Below are positions 27,697 through 36,896 of a stretch of DNA of 64,000 nucleotides, one piece after another. The stretch's first letter is position 1; the number at the start of each line of letters is the position of its first letter. The stretch comes from Candidatus Lambdaproteobacteria bacterium RIFOXYD2_FULL_50_16 (lineage in GTDB: Bacteria > SAR324 > XYD2-FULL-50-16): the NCBI GenBank assembly GCA_001783695.1, contig MFNE01000030.1:11884-75883 (forward strand). The letters are read 5' to 3'. A program made the position numbers and the translations under genes. The notes beneath the pieces were generated by a model, which was given only the letters and a program-made list of their open reading frames with translations, ran no database searches and was not told the origin of the DNA.

Positions 27697-28296
27697 TCAA
27701 ACCGGGATCACCTCGATTGCATGATTCAACGAGATTCTAAGCTGGCTTTGGATAAACTTGAGGGTGCCTGTTGTAGAACTGGCGCAACCAGAACAGGAAC
27801 CTTGATAGTTTACATAAACCTTATCGCCATCGATCTTGTTAAGGACCAACCCCCCGCCGTCAGAAGCCAGGGCAGGCCGGACTTTTTGGTCTAAAACCAA
27901 CTCAATCTTGGCGCTCCACTCTTCTTTGGGCAGATCGTCCAGAAAGATTTGGTTTTTATCCATCCTCAACGCCTGATTCAAAGCGGCATAACCACCTTCA
28001 ACCCAGCGGACCTCGTCAAACCCATTTTGATCAAGCAACTTGGCCGCATCAATGGCTTCTTGGTCTTGGTCCGCATAAACAAAGACCGGCGCAAATGGCG
28101 GCAACTGCATGAGGTTTGCTTCTAAAAACTCGGCAGGAAGATTGTTAGCTCCGGCCAGATGCCCCTGATTATACACCTCAGGACTCCTTAGATCAACAAT
28201 GATCGGCGCAGGAACCGTAAGACGTTCTTCCAGACACCGCTGGGCGGAGATCTGAAAGTCTTGGGCATTAAAATTGTTTTTGTTGGTAAACTTCAT
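27697..28296 (-). CDS. Rhodanese-domain / NifU-like C-terminal domain fusion protein
   Basis: Start placed at internal ATG 28296 (MKFTNKNNFN); IIVDLRSPEVYNQGHLAGANNLP (rhodanese-like) then KVRPALASDGGGLVLNKIDGDKVYVNYQGSCSGCASSTTGTLKFIQSQL (NifU C-terminal CxxC). Track start 28494 overlaps rpmB out of frame. Confidence 0.85.
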   Translation of the reverse strand: MKFTNKNNFNAQDFQISAQRCLEERLTVPAPIIVDLRSPEVYNQGHLAGANNLPAEFLEANLMQLPPFAPVFVYADQDQEAIDAAKLLDQNGFDEVRWVEGGYAALNQALRMDKNQIFLDDLPKEEWSAKIELVLDQKVRPALASDGGGLVLNKIDGDKVYVNYQGSCSGCASSTTGTLKFIQSQLRISLNHAIEVIPV

Positions 28297-28318
28297 TAGC
28301 GGCTCCTTTCCTAATGGA

Positions 28319-28507
28319 TTAGGCCCGCACCTTTCCGCCTCGGATGCAACTGGTGCAGACGCGCATCTTCTTGGTATTACCGTTACTTTTTTTGACCCTA
28401 ACGGTCTGTAAGTTGGGTAACCATCGCTTTTTGGTCTTGTTATGGGCGTGGCTAACGTTGTTTCCGGTAGCGGGTGCTTTCCCGCAAACTTCACACTGCA
28501 TAGACAT
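28319..28507 (-). CDS. rpmB: 50S ribosomal protein L28
   Basis: [60 protein letters not shown]. Confidence 0.95.
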   Translation of the reverse strand: MSMQCEVCGKAPATGNNVSHAHNKTKKRWLPNLQTVRVKKSNGNTKKMRVCTSCIRGGKVRA

Positions 28508-28964
28508 AGGTAACTATCGGCTAAAGTTCGTTAAAACTGGAATCAAGATTTATAACCCTTCCCCGCCAAACAGGCAAGCCAAAATTTAGTTCTCTTGGTT
28601 TGCCGGGCGTTGATACCAAAAGCCCCTTTGTTCCTGGTGCCACACCGCGCCGGGATAATACGGCTAAAAGGAGCTGTCGGGCTAGAACCTGCCAACTTAA
28701 AAACCAAAGGGCCTTGCGGTTGAATTGGTTTAGGGCTTTTAACCTGGCCCCCAACCCAGACCTTAAGCTGGCGATTAAGACCCAAATCCTTGCAAGCAAA
28801 CACTTCAAGCGAAAAACCACCTACCCCAACAAATGTGTCTTGGCGAACCCAAAAAATTGCCCGCAGCCCAATGCCATGGCCGTTAATAGGGAGGACCAGG
28901 TGCTAGCGAGCAAGGTTTTTTTGGTAATAAGCGGGGACCTAAAAAGAGGCTATATCTTCTGGGC

Positions 28965-28989
28965 AAAAAAAAAGCCCCGTTTCCGGGGC
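28965..28989 (-). terminator. Rho-independent terminator of MCP-hemerythrin gene
   Basis: Minus strand GCCCCG-gaaa-CGGGGC followed by nine T, just past the 29001 stop. Confidence 0.8.
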
Positions 28990-29000
28990 ATTGGCGAGAC

Positions 29001-31325
29001 TTAACTCCGTCCCCCAATAAAGGGGGCGTAGCCTAGGTCCACAATCATGATATGGTTTTGCAACCACTCTTTTAAGAACTGCAACAATGGATCGCCGATC
29101 TGCTCTTGGCCAGATTCGATCGCCTTCACATGCTCCGTGAGTTGACCGATAATCTTTTTATGGCGCGCTAAGTGGGCAGTTTTGTCGGTGTAGTTCGAAG
29201 ACATAAAGATTCCTTCTTCCTCACTGAAGTGATTAACCGCCACCTTAGCCAGCCTTTGAATGGCGTCAATTTGCTCGGGCTGTTTGGCCTTGGCCATCTT
29301 CAGTTTATATAGCTCATTGATACCGTCCACAATCAGCTTGTGTTGGGTATCAATAGTATTGTTGCCGATTAATAAGGCATCGGTCCAGAAAAAGAAGGTG
29401 TCACTGTTTTTAGAGAAGACCCCAATCGAGTCTTTAAGCGAGTTAGAAAGGGTCGAAAGCCGACCCAGGTTTTGGATGTTTTTCTCATTAAGCACCCCGT
29501 TATCCCCGATAGAGCGATTCATCTGGGCAATGCTGGTAGTGATTTCTTTTAACCCTTGAGAAATTTCCGAAGAGGTACGAGCGATTTCTTTAACCCCTAA
29601 AGCTGCTTCTGAAACGTTGCGGGCGGCAGACCTGGACGCGGCTGAAGCTTCGGAGGTGCTGCGAGTAATTTCTTTGATACCCGAGGCTGCTTCTTCGACG
29701 TTAATCGACGAATCCTTAACCGCCTTGGCCACCCCTTCAATCACATCTGCCAATTGTTTGGCATTTTTGGTTTGTTCTTCGACTAACGAACTGATTCCTT
29801 GGTTGATTTCTGAAACCTGCAAAATCACCTTGGAGACCCCTTGGGTCCGCACTGAACAACGCCCTACCAGTTCCTGAACCTGATCGATCTGTTGGGCAAT
29901 TTCGTTGTTGGCATCGGTAGTTTGCTTGGCTAGTTCTTTAACCTCACCGGCCACAACCGCAAACCCCTTGCCCGCTTGGCCTGCACTGGCGGCTTCAATC
30001 GTGGCGTTTAGGGCTAGCATGTTGGTCTGGCTAGCGATGTTGTTCACAAGCTGCAAAATCTGTCCAATCTGCTGGGTTACATCGCCCAACTCATTCATTG
30101 CCTTAGAGTTTTCCTCGGCCCCTTTGTTGGCTTCCAGCGAAATATGGCTTGCCCTTGAAGTACTCGCGTTAATGTTTTGTAAGGAGCTAGAAAGACTGTT
30201 GACCGCCTTGATAATCACCGTCTCGACGTCGTGGCTGATTTTGCCCACGTTGTCGCTAATCCCTGACATATTAACTGAGGCTTCTTCTGCGGCTGCCGCG
30301 ATGGTGTTCATGTTGGCGCTTAATTCTTCTACCACGGTAGTAATACTAGAAACGTTGGCGCTGGCTTCCTCAGAGGAACTAGCCATGGAGGCCATATTGG
30401 CGTTGATCTCTTCGGTCGCAGAACTAATCGAACCAGACATACCCGTCATTTCGGAGGAGGCTGCTTTGATTGAGTTACTGTTTTTATTAAGGTTTACCAC
30501 CAGGGAAGCGGTGGTATCACTGGCGCCGATAATCTCGCTGATGGTACCTTCGAGCTTGCCAATAAACTGGTTAAACCACTTGGCTAATTCGGCTATTTCA
30601 TCGTGGGATTTAACATGAATCCGCCGAGACAAATTGGCATCCCCCGAAGCGATATCCTTTAACATCGCAATAACATGATTCAGCGGGCCAGATATTTGCG
30701 CCGAAAGTACAAAGGAAGCGCCAATGGCTATGATTAGGCCCAAAATCAAACAAATCGTCAACAAGGTCTTTGCTTGGGCGGTGGCTTCTAAATCCTCGGT
30801 TTTGGCCTGATCCACTTCCACAGAAATTTCGGCGATAATTTGCCCCAAAAGGGCGGTATTTTCGGCCTTTACCTCGTCAAAGTAGTCATCTAAGTCAGAC
30901 AAAAGCTTGGTATCTTTGGCCCCGCGATTAATTTCAGGGATCAATTTGTTAAAGCCTACCTTTAATACTCGGTCAAAATTTTCAAAAATCTTTTTGAAAT
31001 TTTTCTGTTTGAGCTCGGTATCGGCAAAAGTCACGTAATGGGCTCGGTCTTCTTTGACTTCCTTAACAAAATCATTCAGGAAGGCAATTCGTTCGGCCTC
31101 AACCTTACCTGTCTCTTTGTCCGCCAGGATATCCATAAAATTCAGGACAAGCTGAATGGACATCAGGTTTAGATCTGCCACTGCTTCCGTAGCTTCGTGC
31201 TTTTTATTCAGCCGGTTAGCTGCTTCATGGCTCGAATTTAGCGCCCAGAATGCGACCATGTTGGCCGTAAAAAACACTAAGATGACGACGGCGAATCCCG
31301 CCCTCAGTTTGGCTCCGATTTTCAT
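29001..31325 (-). CDS. Methyl-accepting chemotaxis protein with C-terminal hemerythrin domain
   Basis: TMs, HAMP, MCP core [42 protein letters not shown]-terminal [29 protein letters not shown]. Confidence 0.94.
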   Translation of the reverse strand: MKIGAKLRAGFAVVILVFFTANMVAFWALNSSHEAANRLNKKHEATEAVADLNLMSIQLVLNFMDILADKETGKVEAERIAFLNDFVKEVKEDRAHYVTFADTELKQKNFKKIFENFDRVLKVGFNKLIPEINRGAKDTKLLSDLDDYFDEVKAENTALLGQIIAEISVEVDQAKTEDLEATAQAKTLLTICLILGLIIAIGASFVLSAQISGPLNHVIAMLKDIASGDANLSRRIHVKSHDEIAELAKWFNQFIGKLEGTISEIIGASDTTASLVVNLNKNSNSIKAASSEMTGMSGSISSATEEINANMASMASSSEEASANVSSITTVVEELSANMNTIAAAAEEASVNMSGISDNVGKISHDVETVIIKAVNSLSSSLQNINASTSRASHISLEANKGAEENSKAMNELGDVTQQIGQILQLVNNIASQTNMLALNATIEAASAGQAGKGFAVVAGEVKELAKQTTDANNEIAQQIDQVQELVGRCSVRTQGVSKVILQVSEINQGISSLVEEQTKNAKQLADVIEGVAKAVKDSSINVEEAASGIKEITRSTSEASAASRSAARNVSEAALGVKEIARTSSEISQGLKEITTSIAQMNRSIGDNGVLNEKNIQNLGRLSTLSNSLKDSIGVFSKNSDTFFFWTDALLIGNNTIDTQHKLIVDGINELYKLKMAKAKQPEQIDAIQRLAKVAVNHFSEEEGIFMSSNYTDKTAHLARHKKIIGQLTEHVKAIESGQEQIGDPLLQFLKEWLQNHIMIVDLGYAPFIGGRS

Positions 31326-31502
31326 ACTAAGAAACTGGTTTTTAAGGTTTCAAAGATTGTAGGATCAACCGTAACTGGCGAATCGACTAGGTGCTATTGG
31401 CGTTTAAGCCTCTTGCCGAAAATTTAACGTAACCATACGAATAGGGGAAGCTAATTTTTTTTTAACTCGGGGCCAAAGCTAATCGTTAGCAGGGAAAACC
31501 GC

Positions 31503-32720
31503 TCAAAGCTCTTCTGGATTAATCCCTTGGGCCCTCAAAGTGGCCTTTTTTTTGTTAAGCCCTATAAAACAGACCCCAATCGAAATGATATATAAAACGA
31601 TCAAGGGACCGGCCATCAAAAACATAGTAAAAGGGTCGGGCGGGGTCAAGACGGCGGAAACAATCATTACCACCACCAAGGCCACTCTGGAGTTTTGAAC
31701 CATCATCATTGGGGTGATAATTCCTAGGCGTGCCAAAATAAAAACCGCCACCGGTAGCTCAAAGATCAGACCAAAAGCCAAGAAAAGTTTAATCGTAAAA
31801 TCCAGGTACTCCCCAATCGCCAGACTGGGCATGATCTCTCCAGGCTGACTTAATGACAAAAAGAAATCAAAGCCGTAAGGAAAAACCACAAAATACCCAA
31901 AAAGCGCTCCACCTGTAAAAAAGACAAAGGTGCTAAGCCCAAAACCCCAAAACACCAACTTTTCATCTTTATACAACGCCGGTCCTGCAAACCCCCAAAT
32001 CTCAATCATTAAAAAGGGGAAACTTAAAAACAGCGCCGCATACATGGACACTTTCATCTGGGCAAAAAAGAGTTCGGGTAGCCCAATATAGACCATGTGT
32101 GCTGTCTTGGCTTGGGCGTTGTCGCGCACACAGCGACAGCTAAGCTCTAATACCTGGCCTTGGTCGTCTTGATAATAGGTTTGCTCGGGCGGGGGGCCCT
32201 GGTTTTCTTTGCCTTGATAGATAGTTGCCGCTTTTTTATCATCGCCCATGGCCGAATAATAAATCGCCCGAAAATCGCGAATCGCCTGATCCCCCAAGGC
32301 GGTCCAATCGATCTGGTGCCCTTCCCTGATTTGATCGAGCAAACCCTCTACCTTAGGGGGCTCGGCTAAGGGAAAATCAGGGGTCACCTCCACGGGGGCC
32401 GTTTGCACCGTTTGCGGAAGGGAAAGCTCGTGCGTTTTTAAGCTCCTTGAACAATTGCAATCGTATTGGTCTAGGTCTTTAAAAACCGCTTGGTCTGGGG
32501 ATTCAGGTAGCGGATCTTTGATTGATTGCGAATAACGCTCCAGTGGTCCTTCCACGGGCATCCGAATCAGATCTAAAATTTCCTTTCGAAACCCGTAACA
32601 ACCTAGCACTAAGATCATTAAAATGACCACATATCGAATCAGCCGGACTCGTAGTTCGTCCAGATGATCGATCAGGCTCATGGTGCCGTCAGGCCGAGGT
32701 TGGGGATTTGGTCCTTGCAT
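31503..32720 (-). CDS. tatC: Sec-independent protein translocase TatC with large first-periplasmic-loop insertion
   Basis: LIDHLDELRVRLIRY, ELFFAQMKVSMYAALFLSFPFLMIEIWGFAGPALYKDEK, LGIITPMMMVQNSRVALVVVMIVSAVLTPPDPFTM. Confidence 0.93.
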   Translation of the reverse strand: MQGPNPQPRPDGTMSLIDHLDELRVRLIRYVVILMILVLGCYGFRKEILDLIRMPVEGPLERYSQSIKDPLPESPDQAVFKDLDQYDCNCSRSLKTHELSLPQTVQTAPVEVTPDFPLAEPPKVEGLLDQIREGHQIDWTALGDQAIRDFRAIYYSAMGDDKKAATIYQGKENQGPPPEQTYYQDDQGQVLELSCRCVRDNAQAKTAHMVYIGLPELFFAQMKVSMYAALFLSFPFLMIEIWGFAGPALYKDEKLVFWGFGLSTFVFFTGGALFGYFVVFPYGFDFFLSLSQPGEIMPSLAIGEYLDFTIKLFLAFGLIFELPVAVFILARLGIITPMMMVQNSRVALVVVMIVSAVLTPPDPFTMFLMAGPLIVLYIISIGVCFIGLNKKKATLRAQGINPEEL

Positions 32721-32793
32721 TGTTAGTGGGTCGTATCCGATAATCGGGGATTGGTCACCCCTTTTTATCTACCTTAGCCCCTATTAAAAAGCA

Positions 32794-33834
32794 ATGAGGC
32801 CTTCGATCTCAAAAGAGATGTTGGAAGCATTAGAGCATTTCGCTTATGCTTCGAGCTTCGCCCAGCGGCGGTTTTTGTGTGTATTTGAAAGCCCCCAGGA
32901 TCTGGTCGAGATGATTACGGACTTAAGGCTTTTGCAACAAGCCCGCCTCGATGTTTTGCTCCTCTCCCCCGAGGCACAAGGTTTGCCACATGGGTTTCCA
33001 ATTGATTTGGTGAAAAACCAAGCCAGACTAAAGGCCGCTTTAAAAGCCCACCGGCTTCCCCTTTTAGCCCCCCCCAAGAAAGGCGACTTGGCCCAAGCAG
33101 CCTGGGATTTAGCCCTAAAATACCAGGCTGAGCGTATCTGCTGGCTAGGAAGAGCCCCAGGTATAATAAAAAATGGCGAATTAATCAGCCACTTAGATTT
33201 AGCTGAACTGGCCCAGTTAGTTTTGCAACAGAGCGTTAGTGGGGTGCCCTTGGCGACCTTAGAGCGGGTTTTAGCTTGGTCTAAGCAAAGTGAACTCGAA
33301 TGGGTTTTTGTTGGGGCCCAGTCGGGCAACCTGTTTTTAGAGATATTCACCCACCAAGGGGCGGGTACACTGATCGGGCCAAGCTACCAAAAAGAGATTG
33401 GCCCAGCCAACGCAGCAGACCTGCTAGACCTGCTTTTATTGATGCGGCCCCATTTTGAAGACGGCACCCTATTGCCTATTGATGAGGCCCAGTTGTCTCA
33501 AGATTTAGAGCAATACCGAGTCTTTCGGCTCGATGGCGCGTTAGTGGTCACTGCTCGGCTTAAACGTTATGGGGATCAATATGAATTAGGTAAATTTTGC
33601 AGTCTGCCAAGGTATCAAGGGCGGGGTAGGGCGATGGAGTTGGTCAAGGCGATGGCCGAGGAAGCGCGCGCAGCCGGCGGCAAAAGGCTTTTTGCCTTAA
33701 CCATTGAGCCCAAAATTGGCAAATTTTTCGAGCGCCTTGGTTTTGTCCCGGTGGAGCGCGAAAGCCTTCCTGAGCAATGGGCTCAAGGCTATGACTTCAG
33801 CCGCCCATCAAAGGCGTACGCCCTCGAATTTTAA
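32794..33834 (+). CDS. ArgA-like N-acetylglutamate synthase (degenerate amino-acid-kinase-like domain plus GNAT)
   Basis: GAGTLIGPSYQKEIGPANAADLLDLLLLMRPHFEDGTLLPI; ELGKFCSLPRYQGRGRAMELVKAMAEEARAAGGKRLFALTIEPKIGKFFERLGFVPV. Confidence 0.8.
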   Translation: MRPSISKEMLEALEHFAYASSFAQRRFLCVFESPQDLVEMITDLRLLQQARLDVLLLSPEAQGLPHGFPIDLVKNQARLKAALKAHRLPLLAPPKKGDLAQAAWDLALKYQAERICWLGRAPGIIKNGELISHLDLAELAQLVLQQSVSGVPLATLERVLAWSKQSELEWVFVGAQSGNLFLEIFTHQGAGTLIGPSYQKEIGPANAADLLDLLLLMRPHFEDGTLLPIDEAQLSQDLEQYRVFRLDGALVVTARLKRYGDQYELGKFCSLPRYQGRGRAMELVKAMAEEARAAGGKRLFALTIEPKIGKFFERLGFVPVERESLPEQWAQGYDFSRPSKAYALEF

Positions 33835-34085
33835 TCAATATAAAATTCCCTTTGCTCTAAGCAGGCTTGCAGCTCATCTAGATTGGCGAAATAAGCCTTA
33901 CCTGCCCGCAGATGATCTTCAGGCAATTGGCGCAGGTAGGTGCCGGTTGAGCTTACCAGCCAAAAGCCTTCAATTCCTTGCGGAGCGGCCAGCCCCTGGC
34001 AAAGCTCAAATTGAGCGGTCTGACCACCAGCCCGAAGGGATAGGGTCATGCCTGGAGCCAGTTTCTGGGTTTGTTTAGGATTCAT
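33831..34085 (-). CDS. Hypothetical small protein
   Basis: 84-aa ORF, convergent with the upstream gene (4-nt overlap). Confidence 0.5.
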   Translation of the reverse strand: MNPKQTQKLAPGMTLSLRAGGQTAQFELCQGLAAPQGIEGFWLVSSTGTYLRQLPEDHLRAGKAYFANLDELQACLEQREFYID

Positions 34086-34169
34086 AGCTTCTCCTGAAAG
34101 GTCTTTACTAAAACCGTTGCAGGTACAATGCCTAAATCCCAGCTAGTCGCTGGTGGAGCTTAGATAAAC

Positions 34170-34592
34170 CTATTTAACCCCAGCCTTGAGCAAGTGGGGG
34201 CTGTATTTCATATCTACCTCTAATATATGGCTAATCAACCAATCAAGAAGGTAGGCAAGCATGTCGGCGATGGCGTCGTTTAGTTCGGAGTCGGCCTTGG
34301 CTTGTTCCCGGTGGATCTTAATTTCTGAAAAAAAATCTTGGTGTTGGGTGCGGTGGTTGGCTAGATCGGCGTACTTGGTTTGGTAAAGCAGTTTTTCTTC
34401 ATGCTCGAAGTGGATACGGGCGTAGGCCTCTAACGCGTCAAACAACCTTTCGGCTTGAGGACGGTCGGTGGAGGGATCAAATTGGCGGTGCAAGACATTG
34501 ATTGCCATCAGCAGCTTTTGGTGCTGCTGATCAATCGAATCAATTCCGGTGTTCCAATCCGTTTTCCAAACTAACTTTTCGAATTGGACCAT
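34170..34592 (-). CDS. Bacteriohemerythrin
   Basis: DQQHQKLL, HFEHEEKLL, HRTQHQDFF, WLISHILEVDMKYSPHL - complete ligand set. Confidence 0.94.
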   Translation of the reverse strand: MVQFEKLVWKTDWNTGIDSIDQQHQKLLMAINVLHRQFDPSTDRPQAERLFDALEAYARIHFEHEEKLLYQTKYADLANHRTQHQDFFSEIKIHREQAKADSELNDAIADMLAYLLDWLISHILEVDMKYSPHLLKAGVK

Positions 34593-34599
34593 TTTTTAC

Positions 34600-36150
34600 C
34601 TAAGGGTTTTTGGGCCTAGGGGGAAAGGCCGAATCAGGTAACGGCACCGTCGATGCCGGGTACGCAGTCACCGACTTAAACGCTTTTGCCGACTGGCCGG
34701 AAACATACTTGGCGGTATCGGTTAAACTGATATTGTCGATCATCCCCACCGAAGTCAAGGAGGCATCGGCCACGTCGCTAATCAAAAAGGTGATGGTCAT
34801 AGGTCTGCCCACTTGGCTGATATCCAACGAGCCCTGGAGTAATGCTGACTGCTCCGCACCAGAGAGCCCCGAATAGGACCCTGGCGTACTAGCGGCGGCG
34901 CCGATCCCGTTGACCGAAGCCATTTCGGCCACTACCGCCCCCTTAGGCCCGGAAACCACGACTAACAAAAAGTCGTCAAACGAACTACCCACGTACTCGT
35001 CGAACTCCTCGCTAATAAACATATACTCCCCGTTAAGGAAGTTGCCCGGCTCGGAGATATTGCCAATGGACAAGATACTCACCCGCTTATTTTGAGCCTC
35101 ACCCGTTAAGGAAGCGACCTGGCTCCCAGTACTTAAAAAGGCCGCACTTTTTCCTTCAGAAGCTTTGACCGTGCCAAAGTTGGAGAGGACCCCACAATCA
35201 CCGACACAGGTGAACCCTTCGGCCAATCCATATTCGAAGCCAAAGTCCTTGATATTAGGGACCTTAGCGTTTTTGGTGCCCGTATAAAAATGAAGAGCGA
35301 CCCCTTCAGACAACCCGTTGCCCCCTTTGTCTTTGAGGCCGTTAAGGGGCATTGAGATGTTGATTGTTGCGTTTTCAGCCAAAGACTTAAAGGGGTTCAT
35401 AACTAAAATCGAAGCCCCTTTGGAAGTGTAGAGGTTGCTGATCCGCCCGCAAACGTCGCTGCTGGTGTCGGCTCCTTTGGCGGTCGATTTCACTAAAAAG
35501 TTATTTTTGGTCAAGGTGATCGGCTGGATCGCGTCATCGAAGAAAAAAAACATCGGCGTCCCTGGGTCCACTTCGGTAGCACCTGCAACGGGGTATTGGG
35601 TCTTTAGGCTCATCGTGGTGGTGTCCGCAACGTCAGCAGAGGGGTTGATAGATTCCACCAGGGTGGAACAACCATCTTTAAGGGCAATGTAAACACTCTG
35701 CTGGGTTGTCCCGGTAGTGACCGTTAGAGGGTCAGAGATGCCGATGTTTAAAGCGTCTGGGTTGTCGGTCTCGATCTGACTTTTGGAGTAGCTTGTGGCA
35801 AAGGTAGCCTCAACCAACCGGATGGAGGTCTCAAGGGGCACCGAGAGGGTTACCTGTTTATTCGAATCGACCATGGCCACGTCAAAAGCGGTGGTGAGGT
35901 GGTCGTAAAAATAAGAAGTCACGTCTTGAGAAGCGTCGATTACTGCAACCGCCGAAGCCGAAACCAAGTCCGCACTTGAATCGACGGTGGCATCCGTAGT
36001 GGCGTTGGCCGTCGCCATCGCTTTGCCCCCGTCTAGGCTTAGGGTAACGGTCACCATTACCTTCTGGTCGCCATTGTTATCAGGCTCCCGGCAAGCGGCT
36101 AAGCCTAGTAACAAAAGGGTCATCAACAACAAAAGCAATCGGGTTTTCAT
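34600..36150 (-). CDS. Lipoprotein with SbsA/Ig-like domain
   Basis: Lipobox LLGLAAC; YPVAGATEVDPGTPMFFFFDDAIQPIT... Ig-like pattern. Confidence 0.72.
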   Translation of the reverse strand: MKTRLLLLLMTLLLLGLAACREPDNNGDQKVMVTVTLSLDGGKAMATANATTDATVDSSADLVSASAVAVIDASQDVTSYFYDHLTTAFDVAMVDSNKQVTLSVPLETSIRLVEATFATSYSKSQIETDNPDALNIGISDPLTVTTGTTQQSVYIALKDGCSTLVESINPSADVADTTTMSLKTQYPVAGATEVDPGTPMFFFFDDAIQPITLTKNNFLVKSTAKGADTSSDVCGRISNLYTSKGASILVMNPFKSLAENATINISMPLNGLKDKGGNGLSEGVALHFYTGTKNAKVPNIKDFGFEYGLAEGFTCVGDCGVLSNFGTVKASEGKSAAFLSTGSQVASLTGEAQNKRVSILSIGNISEPGNFLNGEYMFISEEFDEYVGSSFDDFLLVVVSGPKGAVVAEMASVNGIGAAASTPGSYSGLSGAEQSALLQGSLDISQVGRPMTITFLISDVADASLTSVGMIDNISLTDTAKYVSGQSAKAFKSVTAYPASTVPLPDSAFPPRPKNP

Positions 36151-36155
36151 GGAAC

Positions 36156-36893
36156 TCAGTTGGTGATGGTGAACTTAATCTTGTTGGAATTATTAGAGCT
36201 AGGCGCAAACTGGTTTAGCTCAACCGGCATTTTGGCGCTGTCTGACAGGTTTAAAACCTTGGCTGCGTCCAAGGCGCCAAGGTCCACAGCAGTCGCCCCG
36301 TCCTTTTTTAAGAGTGAGTCTTTGGTAGTTTGATTGACCTTAACCGGCGGGGTCGGAGCTGCGCTTTTATTAACCGAGGAGATCAGGTCCTTGGTTAATT
36401 CTACTACCTTGCCCGGTTCGGACAAGCTGCTTAAAGCAACGGTCCCATCTAGGGTCAAAACCAAGGTATTGGCCCCTTGCGACTGGACCATAAAATCGGT
36501 CCCCTTTACTCCAATTAAGGCATTAGCCGTGCGGACCTGGAACCTTGCTGGCCCTTTTTTGGGTGCGACCACAAAGCGCCCTTTGCCCACTGGCATATCA
36601 AGCCCGGTTTGGGCGGCTGAATAATCTGCTAGTTTAACTAGGGTCGCCGCATAAACCTCAATCATTTCTGACTCGCCCCGCAAATAGATACGGCCACGGG
36701 CATTATTGCTCGAATGGACCTCATCTTTGGCATTAAGCGGAATTTTGACATTGGGCTCTAAGTACAGTTTGGACTTATTGCCGCTGGTCACCTTAACACT
36801 GCCCCAATCGAGTAACAGGTATCCCACCTCTTGGGCGAAGCTCACCCCACTTAAACAAAACAGAAAGAATAGTAAAAGGCTGGTCCGTTTCAT
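36156..36893 (-). CDS. FecR-domain periplasmic protein
   Basis: Signal peptide; RARGRIYLRGESE-type region, PARFQVRTANALIGVKGTDFMVQSQGANTLVLTLDGTVAL. Confidence 0.88.
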   Translation of the reverse strand: MKRTSLLLFFLFCLSGVSFAQEVGYLLLDWGSVKVTSGNKSKLYLEPNVKIPLNAKDEVHSSNNARGRIYLRGESEMIEVYAATLVKLADYSAAQTGLDMPVGKGRFVVAPKKGPARFQVRTANALIGVKGTDFMVQSQGANTLVLTLDGTVALSSLSEPGKVVELTKDLISSVNKSAAPTPPVKVNQTTKDSLLKKDGATAVDLGALDAAKVLNLSDSAKMPVELNQFAPSSNNSNKIKFTITN

Positions 36894-36896
36894 CGC

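Noticed and set aside
28600-29004. 134-aa plus-strand ORF
   Set aside because: Runs through the MCP terminator hairpin and overlaps the MCP 3' end; basic composition typical of spurious ORFs.
29905-30618. 237-aa plus-strand ORF antisense to the MCP gene
   Set aside because: Shadow of the low-complexity MCP coiled coil.
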